Shown here: piece by piece, positions 1-7,600 of the stretch
How the letters are laid out: each line of letters opens with the position of its first letter
Numbering within the stretch: the first letter of the stretch is position 1
Assembly: GCA_902765025.1 (NCBI GenBank)
Contig: CACWYC010000011.1
Coordinates: 1-46,333, forward strand
DNA: 46,333 nt
Reading direction: 5' to 3'
DNA from: Oscillospiraceae bacterium
Lineage (GTDB): Bacteria > Bacillota > Clostridia > Oscillospirales > Oscillospiraceae
The notes under the pieces: generated by a model
Database searches by the model: none
What the model was told of the DNA's origin: nothing
Seen by the model: only the letters and a program-made list of their open reading frames with translations
Translations under genes and position numbers: made by a program

Positions 1-87
1 CAGATGGCGATTTCCAGCAAAAGACTCGTACAAGCAGGATACTACAGCATCCTTGACCGGTACGAGTCTCTGCACTTATGCGGTTGA
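1..87 (+). CDS. Group II intron maturase, C-terminal end (partial)
   Basis: Frame 1 is open from the window edge to TGA at 85-87 and reads 28 residues, including ISSKRLVQAGYYSILDRYE and ending SLHLCG. This is the typical tail of a bacterial group II intron reverse transcriptase/maturase, the protein that splices its intron RNA and copies it into DNA. The RT, maturase X and endonuclease domains lie outside the window. The identification is supported by the intron domain V and VI structure that follows at once. Whether the full protein is intact cannot be judged. Confidence 0.75.
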   Translation, partial: QMAISSKRLVQAGYYSILDRYESLHLCG

Positions 88-157
88 ACCGCCGTGTACG
101 GAACCGTACGCACGGTGGTGTGAGAGGTCGGGGCTTATTCAGCCCCTCCTACTCGAT
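1..157 (+). mobile_element. Group II intron, 3' end with domains V and VI
   Basis: Directly after the maturase stop, CCGCCGT (89-95) pairs with ACGGTGG, and GTACG pairs with CGTAC across a GAAC tetraloop, leaving a two-base GC bulge on the 3' side. That is the domain V catalytic hairpin (about 88-121). Domain VI follows (about 125-157): a GGGGCT/AGCCCC stem, then CCTACTCGAT with a likely branch-point A and an AT 3' end. The 3' splice boundary at 157 is estimated from the usual AY ending. The 5' part of the intron is outside the window. Confidence 0.78.
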
Positions 158-208
158 TTTGACAAGAAATATATTACATCTTAAAAAATATAATCTCCTG
201 CGGTTGCC

Positions 209-412
209 TCAGTCTGGGATATACTCCACGATATCTTCCAGCCGGCAGTGCAACACCTTGCAGATTTTGCCCAGAGACTCCATGGTGACAGGTTGGCTCT
301 TGCCCATCTGGGCCAGGGCAGAGGACGTGATGCCGGCGGCTTGCTTCAACTCCACTTTTTTCATCTCTTTGTCGATTAAAAGCTTCCATAAACGTTTGTA
401 GGACCATGCCAT
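209..412 (-). CDS. Small Cro/C1-type HTH regulator
   Basis: A 67-residue protein that is almost entirely one XRE-family helix-turn-helix domain: MAWSYKRLWKLLIDKEM, then KVELKQAAGITSSAL (helices 2-3) and ESLGKICKVLHCRLEDIVEY (helices 4-5). Such single-domain proteins bind operator DNA as dimers and commonly control mobile-element genes. The ATG at 412 is chosen because AGGTGAGG lies 4-5 bases upstream; a longer frame to 460 would run through the promoter. It is transcribed away from the structured-RNA cassette, which it may regulate (inference). No effector domain is present. Confidence 0.82.
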   Translation of the reverse strand: MAWSYKRLWKLLIDKEMKKVELKQAAGITSSALAQMGKSQPVTMESLGKICKVLHCRLEDIVEYIPD

Positions 413-431
413 ATTCCTCACCTCTCGTCCA

Positions 432-460
432 ACTATATCAGTTATGCGCCATGATGTCAA
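432..460 (-). promoter_or_regulatory. Promoter for the small HTH gene
   Basis: On the reverse strand, TTGACA (460-455), a 17-base spacer and TATAGT (437-432) form a near-consensus sigma-A promoter. Transcription would begin about 10 bases before the AGGTGAGG ribosome binding site. Confidence 0.75.
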
Positions 461-510
461 ACATTAAATGAACAAACTGTAAAAATATCTGGAGAATGGA
501 TTTTTAGGTG

Positions 511-538
511 TTGACTTCAGCGCAGGGCATGGTATAAT
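511..538 (+). promoter_or_regulatory. Promoter of structured RNA copy A
   Basis: TTGACT (511-516), a 16-base spacer and TATAAT (533-538). The same promoter with the same spacing and a shared TTGACTTCAGCGC start occurs before copy B at 1556. The shared block extends upstream to a TCTGGAGAAT motif (about 488-497), so the two cassettes share their control region. Confidence 0.8.
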
Positions 539-544
539 GGCATT

Positions 545-760
545 AAAGAAAAGTGAATGAACAGCAGCGTGCCCGAGTTGCAGCTCGGACGCGTCTGCGC
601 AGGTGGACTAAGCACCTACACAACGACTCATGCCGCACTGTTCCCCGCCATCTTATGTGGGGAACGGGCCGGCAGGCCCCGGTAAGGGGGAGTCGTCTAT
701 CTGTCATGGACAGCTTGACCGTGTAGGGGTTTCCCCTGCACGGTCGTTTGCGTTTTCTGA
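545..760 (+). ncRNA. Structured leader RNA, copy A (no known class assigned)
   Basis: About 215 nt between a strong promoter and a short ORF. Visible elements: hairpin 567-594 (GCGTG, CCGAG, loop TTGCAG, CTCGG, CGCGT); hairpin 601-617 (AGGTG/CACCT, loop GACTAAG); a long-range stem ACGACTC (623-629) with GAGTCGT (690-696) enclosing GTTCCCC/GGGGAAC and GGGCC/GGCCC hairpins; a CTGTC/GACAG hairpin; and a 13-bp hairpin 717-745 followed by GTTTGCGTTTTC, which resembles an intrinsic terminator with a weak U-tract. Copy B at 1590 repeats the layout with compensating changes, arguing for a selected RNA fold. The position suggests a cis-acting attenuator or riboswitch-like leader, or a stable small RNA. 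It lacks the T-box consensus. The function is unknown. Confidence 0.72.
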
Positions 761-782
761 TTTGAATTTAGGAGGAATGTCC

Positions 783-926
783 ATGACCAATGACACGCGC
801 CACACCAGTACCCTGCCGGAGGCGGCACACATGCTGCTCCGCTCCGGAGGGGGCAACAAGCCCTCCCGCGGCAGGCATATCTGCCGCAGGACAGTAACCG
901 CACACCCGGCGGACAATATTCAGTAA
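783..926 (+). CDS. Short basic ORF after RNA copy A (unknown)
   Basis: A 47-codon ORF with GGAGGA seven bases before its ATG. It is rich in Arg, His and Gly, and includes KPSRGRHICRR. The ORF after RNA copy B contains a similar KRGRHARR stretch, so the pair may be a family of small basic peptides or leader peptides. It ends 15 bases before the next gene, whose ribosome binding site overlaps its stop, as in translational coupling. No domain is recognised. It could also be an untranslated part of the leader; the good ribosome binding site and the second copy argue for translation. Confidence 0.45.
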   Translation: MTNDTRHTSTLPEAAHMLLRSGGGNKPSRGRHICRRTVTAHPADNIQ

Positions 927-941
927 GGAGTGATACATACA

Positions 942-1355
942 ATGAATACCGGCATTTCATGCGAAGAGATTCGGGCCAACATGCGGAAAAACCTTTCATA
1001 TCTGATGCGGAAGGAACACCTCTCCTACCGGAAGGTGGGCACGCTTTCCGGCGTGGACGCGGCTATCCTGTGTCGGTGGGCGACCCAACGGGACTATTGC
1101 GGCCCTTCCTTCCGGGCCATTGCCTCTGTACTGCAGGCACTGGGCACCAACTTCAATGCGTTTTGCTATACCGATATGGAGGAGCGGGCGCGTTCCGGCG
1201 ACAGCCACTCCAATGATTTCCCGGGCGGTGAGGCGGCGGAATACCTGAGTGACTTTCTGGCGCTTTCCGATCTTGACCGCGTGACCGTCATTCGGGTTAT
1301 GCAGGCGCTGAAGGGTGGCCATGGGCCCGCTGAAGGGGCTGCTCCCACTGCGTAA
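942..1355 (+). CDS. HTH-domain regulator of the first cassette
   Basis: 137 residues. Residues about 10-75 (RANMRKNLSYLMRKEHLSY, then KVGTLSGVDAAILCRWATQ and FRAIASVLQALGTN) resemble a Cro/C1-type helix-turn-helix. The C-terminal segment (EYLSDFLALSDLDRVTVIRV) resembles the helical tail seen after such domains. The ATG at 942 follows AAGGAG (925-930) by 11 bases; an upstream GTG at 930 would overlap that ribosome binding site. It lies downstream of structured RNA A and a short basic ORF, so its expression is probably set by that leader (inference). The target is unknown. Confidence 0.7.
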   Translation: MNTGISCEEIRANMRKNLSYLMRKEHLSYRKVGTLSGVDAAILCRWATQRDYCGPSFRAIASVLQALGTNFNAFCYTDMEERARSGDSHSNDFPGGEAAEYLSDFLALSDLDRVTVIRVMQALKGGHGPAEGAAPTA

Positions 1356-1393
1356 AGGCATGGCCGCTTGCTGCGTGGCGATGCAGTAACAAA

Positions 1394-1421
1394 GCTGGCG
1401 TCACCTCAAGGTGGCGTCAGC
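1394..1421 (+). repeat. 12-bp hairpin after the HTH gene
   Basis: GCTGGCGTCACC (1394-1405), loop TCAA, and GGTGGCGTCAGC (1410-1421) pair along all 12 positions, with two G-U pairs if transcribed. No U-tract follows, so it is a weak terminator candidate or an mRNA 3' stabiliser. The rest of 1422-1550 is AT-rich with no gene seen. Confidence 0.5.
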
Positions 1422-1555
1422 CGCAGCGCAAGTATACTATATAAATTGCCTCCATATAGCTGCATTTCAAATCTGAAGAATCATTGATAAGCAGTATAAT
1501 ATTGATAGAAAAATGAATAAATTATAAATTAGTCTGGAGAATAGACTTTACCGTG

Positions 1556-1583
1556 TTGACTTCAGCGCGGAATGTGGTAAAAT
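1556..1583 (+). promoter_or_regulatory. Promoter of structured RNA copy B
   Basis: TTGACT (1556-1561), a 16-base spacer and TAAAAT (1578-1583), with the same spacing and the same TTGACTTCAGCGC start as the copy A promoter. The upstream TCTGGAGAAT block is also shared. Confidence 0.75.
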
Positions 1584-1589
1584 GGAGAC

Positions 1590-1806
1590 ATAGGAAAATT
1601 GAATGAACGGCAGCATGGCCGAGTTGCAGCTCGGACATGCCTGCGCAGGTGGACTAAGCACCTACACAACGACTCGCGTCGCACCGTTCCCTATCAGTAT
1701 ATCCTCTGGGGGACGGAAAGGCAAGCCCTATTTTCGGGGGAGTCGTCACGCTGTCATATACAGCCAGACCGTGTAGGGGTATCCCCTGCACGGTCTTTGG
1801 TTTTTC
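1590..1806 (+). ncRNA. Structured leader RNA, copy B (no known class assigned)
   Basis: The second copy of the RNA at 545-760, in the same order. Hairpin 1613-1640 has GCATG pairing with CATGC where copy A has GCGTG with CGCGT, and keeps the same CCGAG-TTGCAG-CTCGG top: a compensatory change. The AGGTG/CACCT hairpin (1647-1663) and the closing stem ACGACTC (1669-1675) with GAGTCGT (1740-1746) are unchanged. The region inside that stem differs in sequence but still forms a GTTCCC/GGGGAC helix. The final 13-bp hairpin (1767-1795) differs by one loop base and is followed by TTTGGTTTTTCC, a better U-tract than in copy A. It precedes a short basic ORF and the HD-domain gene. Confidence 0.72.
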
Positions 1807-1832
1807 CTAAATACATTTTAGGAGGGTTGCGG

Positions 1833-2012
1833 ATGAACAGCAACACGAAAATCAACTACCGCCGTCCCGCCGGGATGGCAACGCGCGGCGGAACCCAGGC
1901 ACCGCCGGGGCCCAAGCGGGGGCGGCACGCCCGCCGGAACGCATGGGACAACGGAGGGCACAACAGTTCGATGGGTGCGCGGCACGCCGCACACAGCAGG
2001 GGCAACAGGTAA
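1833..2012 (+). CDS. Short basic ORF after RNA copy B (unknown)
   Basis: A 59-codon ORF with GGAGGG six bases before its ATG. It is rich in Arg, Gly, His and Asn, with KRGRHARRNAW near the middle, comparable to SRGRHICRR in the ORF after copy A. It is followed after 20 bases by the HD-domain gene. The composition suggests a nucleic-acid-binding or leader peptide, but nothing in the sequence proves a function. Its presence at the same place in both cassettes is the main support for it being real. Confidence 0.45.
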   Translation: MNSNTKINYRRPAGMATRGGTQAPPGPKRGRHARRNAWDNGGHNSSMGARHAAHSRGNR

Positions 2013-2032
2013 AAAAACAGGAGGTACCACAC

Positions 2033-3091
2033 ATGAAAAACCAGAATACAAACGATAGGATGTTCGAAAAGGAGGACAACACCATGCGCAGCCATGAGAA
2101 TTACACCGATAGCGCGAACGATACCAAGCACACCGACATGAGCGTCGCTGCGACGGCAGCGGTACCCGAAGCCAACGACACGGGAGAGATTCGGGGGTAC
2201 TTCACCTTGAATGGCGTGTACTTCGACGCGCCCAGGGACGGAGACGGCTGTGAGCTGTTTTGCACGCTCAAGACGAATAAAGAGGTAATTTTCGCCTCGT
2301 TCGCGGACTATTCCGGCGACATCTCCTGCAGCGACAACGGCAGCATTGTCTATGCGGAGGGGCAGATGCAGGGTCTCGACGAGCCGGAGTGTGTGCTGTC
2401 CACGCTGCGCAAGGCGACGAAGGATGAAAAGACCAACTATAAGTTGCAGGATCTCTACCCCTGCGGCAGGCTCTATGGGGTTCGCGGCTTGATGCGTCTG
2501 CTGGATGCGGTGCACGACCGCGTAAAGGATAACGACTATGTCAAGCTGACCATGGAGGTGATTTGCCACGTAGGGGATATCATCAGCACCTGCCCCATGT
2601 CGCTGGATAAGGAGTATGCGTGTGTGGGCGGCGTGCTGACCCACGCCTATGAGTTGCTGGAGCTGGCCTATCAGTTTGGCCGGTACTTTGTGGAGACGTA
2701 TGGGTATGAGCTGGATATGGATTTACTGTGTGCCGGCGCGGCGCTGCTGGATGTGGGTTTGACGGAGGAGTACCTGCTCAACAATTGCGACGTGGCTGTG
2801 GTGCCCTATAAGCACAATCCTGAGGTGGACCACGCGGAGGCCGCCAGCAGGCTGATTGCGTATTTGGGAGAGGAATATGAAATCGATACCGACAAGGTGG
2901 AACGGCTGAGTAATGTGGTGGCGAGCCACCACTATAACGGCCACTTTGGCAGCGGCCAGCCGCCGTTTACCCCGGAAGCGGAACTGCTGGCGGGCCTGAA
3001 CACCGTCCTCAACTTCACCAATCATTTTTATGGGGGAAATATTACCTGCGTAGACGGAGAGATGGTCTATATGGATCATGCCGTGCTGTAA
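2033..3091 (+). CDS. YhaM-like protein with degenerate HD domain
   Basis: 352 residues from ATG 2033, which has AGGAGGT 7 bases upstream. A second in-frame ATG at 2084 also has a good ribosome binding site (AAGGAGG) and would give 335 residues. Residues about 50-125 may be an OB-like beta domain. Residues about 195-330 follow the HD layout of the 3'-5' exoribonuclease YhaM: GGVLTHAYELLELA (H204), AGAALLDVG, and ASHHYNGHFGSGQPPFTPEAE (H299, H300). The metal-binding His-Asp pair reads Leu239-Asp240 and the following Lys is Leu, so hydrolase activity is doubtful. It may be an RNA- or nucleotide-binding remnant of the family. Expression probably depends on RNA copy B upstream. Confidence 0.6.
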   Translation: MKNQNTNDRMFEKEDNTMRSHENYTDSANDTKHTDMSVAATAAVPEANDTGEIRGYFTLNGVYFDAPRDGDGCELFCTLKTNKEVIFASFADYSGDISCSDNGSIVYAEGQMQGLDEPECVLSTLRKATKDEKTNYKLQDLYPCGRLYGVRGLMRLLDAVHDRVKDNDYVKLTMEVICHVGDIISTCPMSLDKEYACVGGVLTHAYELLELAYQFGRYFVETYGYELDMDLLCAGAALLDVGLTEEYLLNNCDVAVVPYKHNPEVDHAEAASRLIAYLGEEYEIDTDKVERLSNVVASHHYNGHFGSGQPPFTPEAELLAGLNTVLNFTNHFYGGNITCVDGEMVYMDHAVL

Positions 3092-3127
3092 GTATGTATA
3101 GGAGAACGTGGCATAGGGCGTAAAGCG

Positions 3128-3158
3128 CCGGGCCTCCCGCTCTGTGCGGGAGGCCCGG
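3128..3158 (+). terminator. Strong hairpin between HD gene and integrase
   Basis: CCGGGCCTCCCGC (3128-3140), loop TCTGT, and GCGGGAGGCCCGG (3146-3158) give a perfect 13-bp GC-rich stem. Only GTCAAAAG follows, without a U-tract, so it may pause or protect RNA rather than terminate. It probably lowers integrase expression from the upstream promoter. Confidence 0.55.
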
Positions 3159-3186
3159 CCGTCAAAAGAAAACAAAGGAGGATACC

Positions 3187-4233
3187 ATGGCGCAGAAAGC
3201 ACAGAGGATGAACAGCAAGACTACGCTGGCCCAGTGGGCTGATTACTGGCTGCGGGTATACGTGAAACCAAATACCAAGCCCGGCGGATACGAAAACTAT
3301 CACGACAATATGGTCAAGCACATCCTGCCCAAGCTGGGACCGCTGCGGCTGGACCAGCTGACGACGGCGGTGCTGCAGGAATTCCTCAACCGGGAGGCGG
3401 AGCACGGTAATCTTCGGGATAACGGTCCCCTGAGCAGCAAGAGCCTGCGAAACATGCGGGTAGTGCTGGACGTGTGCTGCAAGCGGGCGGTGGCAGAGGG
3501 CTGCATGGATGCCAACCCCGTTCCCGGCACGGTGATCCCCCACTGCCGCGCCAAGCGGGTGGAGATCATGACCAACGACGACCAGGCCCAGCTGGAGCTG
3601 TATTTGCGGGATTACGGCGCATTATCCTCGCTGGACGCCGGCATCTCCCTGGGGCTCCACACGGGGCTGCGGCTGGGGGAGGTGTGTGCGCTGAAATGGA
3701 AGCATTTCAACCGCAGGGAGGGGAGCCTGCACATTGAGGACACCATCCGGCGCATCTCCAACTATGACCCGGATGCTCCCTATGGCAGCCGTACCGCCCT
3801 GGTGACCACCTCGGTCAAGAGCGACGCCTCCGACCGCAAGCTGTGGCTGCCGGACTTTCTGCTGGATCTGCTGGAGGCCCGGCGCGAACAGTTTGTGAAG
3901 ACCTTTTGCCGGGAGCCCCTTGAGGAGGACTACATCGTATTCAGCGACAGGGGAGGGGTTACCGACCCGGACAATCTGAGTCACTACTTCAGCAATTTGC
4001 TTAAGGTGCTGCGGCTGCCCCACGTGAAGTACCACGCGCTGCGCCACACCTTTGCCACCCGGGCGGTGGAGAGCGGCATCGACGTGGCGACGGTGTCGGG
4101 CCTGCTGGGCCACGCCGACGTCACCACCACGACCCACTATTATGTACATCCCCGGGACGAGGCCATGCGCCGTGCCATGCAGTCCCTCCGGCCGGTAACG
4201 GGCTACCAGCCCAAAAGCAGCAGAACGGCGTGA
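3187..4233 (+). CDS. Tyrosine recombinase / integrase
   Basis: 348 residues. The start has AAAGGAGG 6 bases upstream. An N-terminal SAM-like DNA-binding domain (about 12-115) is followed by the catalytic domain (about 127-335). All signature residues are visible: Arg162 in HTGLRLGEV, Lys211, His283 and Arg286 in HALRHTFATR, His309 in LLGHADVTTTT, and nucleophile Tyr319 in HYYVH. The family cuts and rejoins DNA at short att cores through a 3'-phosphotyrosine. It is the only recombinase here with a full active site, so it is the likely integration/excision enzyme of this accessory block. No excisionase was recognised, but the small HTH proteins upstream could serve. A terminator follows at 4344. 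Confidence 0.93.
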   Translation: MAQKAQRMNSKTTLAQWADYWLRVYVKPNTKPGGYENYHDNMVKHILPKLGPLRLDQLTTAVLQEFLNREAEHGNLRDNGPLSSKSLRNMRVVLDVCCKRAVAEGCMDANPVPGTVIPHCRAKRVEIMTNDDQAQLELYLRDYGALSSLDAGISLGLHTGLRLGEVCALKWKHFNRREGSLHIEDTIRRISNYDPDAPYGSRTALVTTSVKSDASDRKLWLPDFLLDLLEARREQFVKTFCREPLEEDYIVFSDRGGVTDPDNLSHYFSNLLKVLRLPHVKYHALRHTFATRAVESGIDVATVSGLLGHADVTTTTHYYVHPRDEAMRRAMQSLRPVTGYQPKSSRTA

Positions 4234-4343
4234 GGGGAGAGTGGTGAGAAGAGGATTGCTCTCTTGCTGCGCAAGCCGTGTATTCTGACACTGCAAAACC
4301 ACGGCACCAAATGGTAAATCTACCCATGATTCTATGCATTTGA

Positions 4344-4376
4344 ACCGCCTTCGCTTACGCAAAGGCGGTCCTTTTG
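4344..4376 (+). terminator. Terminator after the integrase
   Basis: ACCGCCTT (4344-4351) and AAGGCGGT (4362-4369) form an 8-bp stem with a 10-base loop, followed by CCTTTT. It ends the integrase transcript. Confidence 0.75.
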
Positions 4377-4648
4377 CGCTCTCAGATAAGAGCAGCTTTG
4401 GTATCGCCGGGCGGATACGCCGTTTATTCATGCTGAACGAGCGACGTCGCCCCTAATTAGCTATTGCCGGTTGACTGGGTGATTTTTGCGAGTATAATTT
4501 GGCAAGGAGAAGTATTGCGCTCTGGGAATCACGCAGAAGAGCGATGCGCTGTTTGCCGACCTTGCACGCATCATTTCAGACCGGTGCGTCCACACGACGA
4601 AGGCCCGCTTCCGTGAGAAAGCAGATGCATCGCCTGCTTTTCCACTTC
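4376..4648. other. Gene-poor stretch with an orphan promoter
   Basis: Between the integrase terminator and the stop of the leftward recombinase-like gene. It contains a near-consensus rightward promoter, TTGACT (4471-4476), 16 bases, TATAAT (4493-4498). The frame beginning at 4498 reads KYCALGITQKSDALFADL and onward past 4640 without an ATG or GTG start, so it may be the remnant of a truncated gene, though I cannot name it. This is also a natural place for an attachment site of the adjacent integrase. No clear tail-to-tail terminator for the gene at 4649 was seen. Confidence 0.4.
4471..4498 (+). promoter_or_regulatory. Orphan promoter facing the recombinase-like gene
   Basis: TTGACT, a 16-base spacer, TATAAT: the same -35 and spacing as the two structured-RNA promoters. 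Transcription would run into the 3' end of the gene at 4649-7864 as antisense, or make a short RNA. No gene with a clear start follows it. Confidence 0.6.
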
Positions 4649-7600
4649 TTATTTCACCGTCAGCGGCAGAATTCCGACGATGGTATGCCCCTGGCCGCAG
4701 GGCATGGTTTTCTTACCGGAATAGGCACTGCTGGAGCTGACGGCTTTCAGCTCGCTAAGATCCGCAACTGGAACGCATAAGACGTTCCCGTCGCTTCGCA
4801 CCAGCAGCAGGGCATCGGCACCCTGGGCTGTGCAGGCGAAGCCCACTCGATCCTTTTTGCCGGGTTTGAAGAATTTGTTTCCCTTTCCGCCTTTATGGGC
4901 GGTAATGCCCGTGGTATGGATTGACGACCAGCCATTCTCCGTAACCACAATGGTCTCCGGGTGAGCCGCGTCGTAGGGCAGTACTTCCACCAGCTCCGCG
5001 TCGTTTAGTATCATCGCCGCTGAGGAGCGGCGTTGCCCTCTCCGTGAAGTATCTTTCGCCCCGCCATCCTTGTGTAACGCGAAACCGGAGCTGTCCAGCA
5101 AAAGCGGATGGCAGTCCGTCTGCTTTATCTGCGCGTATAGCGCCGCCAGTTCGGGAGCCCCGTTCTTTTTGGACGGCCACAAGGAGACCTTTTTGCCCTC
5201 CTTTTGAGGCAGATCACAGGTGTTCACCCGGACGCTGCGACCTTGCCTGCTAAACAGCGTAACGCTCTCCCACTGACCCTCCGGATAGGCATACAGCTTT
5301 CCGCCTGCGCAAAGCGCCATCCGCATCTCTTCCCGCTTCTTAAGGTATTCCATCAGGTCAACATCCTTCGGAATGTAGTATGCGCTGCAGTCCCGTGTGA
5401 CCAGCAGGGCCGGCTGGGTGTTGTCGTGTACGATGAGGCCGGTTAGTATTGTGTCTTTCGCAACGGCGGCTGTGCCGCCGGTACAGATTTTGCCCATTAC
5501 AAGCATATCCTCAGGCAACTTGGTCAGAAGATAGTCTTTGTCGGCCAGATACACGGTGCCCCCCTGCAGCGGGCGGTACTTTTCCTGCTTTGCACTGCCT
5601 GCCACCGGAGCGGAAGCCGGCGTATTTTTCTGGGGCCCCCTCTCTGCCGGTTTCCCCGCGGGTGGCGCGTTCTGCCCGGCCTCGGCGGCATCATTCTCCC
5701 TGCGGGCCGGAAGGGACATTTCCCTATGCGGCAAAGGCATCAACTCGAGCCCGGAGCTGCCATTATCAATGAGGTGCGGCTCGCCAACAGGCTCTGCCGC
5801 CTGGCGAAGGGATTCTGGCACTTTCTCCGCAGCAGCCTCCCCCCGTTTTGCCAAACGGGACCGAATCGTGGTTTTCTTGGGCCCGGACGACTGCCCCTTG
5901 TGTTCATGCCGCAGCGTTTGTTTCCGGCGTTTCCGAACCCGTACCCGTCCTTCTTTCACAGGATGGGGCGCGCCATGAATATTCACATCCCCATATATAT
6001 TAACATTAGCACAGGAGATGGATTGAGAAGCATTGTTGTGAATGCCCGTAGACCTGGATGGGCCGCCGCTCTTCCGCTTCGGAGCAGACATCCGGTCGGC
6101 TCCATAAGCCGGTCTGCCCGCTTCGCGTGCTGCGCTGCTCTCGTCCATCGCATCGGTTGATACATATTGCTCGTCCACGGCAAAATCCTCCTCCTTTTCG
6201 TATACTGTATTTTGCTGTACCGGCACGGTCATTGCGCCGAGCTGAGCAGCAGATTTCGTTTCCACCGTTAGGTTTCTTCCACGCTCCAACCAGGAAATGT
6301 TATTGGCGGCCAGGTCGTCACGCGATTCGCGGCCGCTGGCGATGGCCACGGCACAGGAGTGCATCAAGAGGCTTTGCGTCGTCTCACTGGGCGGCGCTAT
6401 CTGCTGCTGGAGAACAATGGGCTGGCGATGTACCACCCTCACGTCTCCTTGGGCAGCAATCTGGATCGGCACACCGGGCTCAGTGGCGTACGCCGTGATG
6501 CTACGGGTCTCTCCTGTGAGCAACGGTATCGCAATGCTGTCGGCGTGTTCTGTCATGTCGGGCAGAAGCGGATAGCTGGCTGGCAGCTTGTCCAAATATT
6601 GTATCAGCGGTCTTCGGCGCAATATGTCTGCCAGACTTTTGAATAAATCGGGATTCGCGAAATCTGACTTGCGGACATCCGCATCCTCCATACGATGCCC
6701 AGCCAGCGCAAAAATCATCGCTTGGCTACACCCGCAGGCCACCGCCCAGGTGATGATTTGGTGGCGCATCAGATATAGCGAGGCAGTTTCTTCCTGGGGT
6801 GCCATTTCATCCCGCACAGCGGCGGCAGCAGCACGCATGACGTCTTCCGCCACCCCGCACACCCGCAGGACGTACTTAAGCGCCCTGTTTGCCTCCTTCT
6901 GGATACAGCGTTTTGTGTAGTCCTGCCCTACACAGACCACCGGAACCTCGTCCAGGTTCAAACCGGTGTTATCCTTCTCAATCTTATCGCGCCGTTCCAG
7001 GAGCAGCTCGGCGAAATGCCGTGAAATGTGTGCATATCGGAACATGTTATGGGTTTTGCCGCCTGACTTGGTGGTCCGGCTGTCCTTGTTGCTTGTCTTG
7101 CTTATGCGCAGAGCATAACAATCTTCTTCACCCATCTTGACCAGATCGCCATATTCCAGCGCCAGCATTTCGCTGGTGCGCAGGCCGGTCTCCAGCGCCA
7201 GTAAAACGCCCAGATATTCGCCGTGTTCCGGCACCAGTGATTCAGCCATCTGGTAGATCTTTTTCTCCGTCTCCGGCAGAATACAGATGGAGTTGTCAAC
7301 AGCCTGTCTGGCCAGCTGCTTCGCTTGGCGCTGCAGCATGTCCTCCGTAGGGGGGCCGAAGTGCGTCCCCGCCTCCTCGTCTGTGGTTACGGTGTAGTCT
7401 GCATTCTCTATCGGTGATACTGTGCCCCATAGCATCGTTTTGGTGAGTTCCTCACGGTGTGCGATCTCCATAATAAGGCGCAGTAGAACATAGCAGTTCT
7501 CCGCCGCGGCCTTCCCGGGAATGTTGTCCAGTGTTTTTTTCCAGCGCTCCTGGATGTCCTCCTCATAAAGGTCTTCAAAGGCCACCGTATGGCCGTCATC

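Noticed and set aside
545..1806. T-box, 6S RNA or other familiar leader class for the paired RNAs
   Set aside because: No T-box AGGGTGGNACCGCG consensus or specifier stem is visible, and the multi-hairpin fold with an internal long-range stem is not the single long bubble-containing rod of 6S RNA.
4499..4780. 93-residue ORF from TTG 4499
   Set aside because: It starts at a TTG within or next to the promoter -10 region and runs into the antisense of the 1071-residue gene; no domain was seen.
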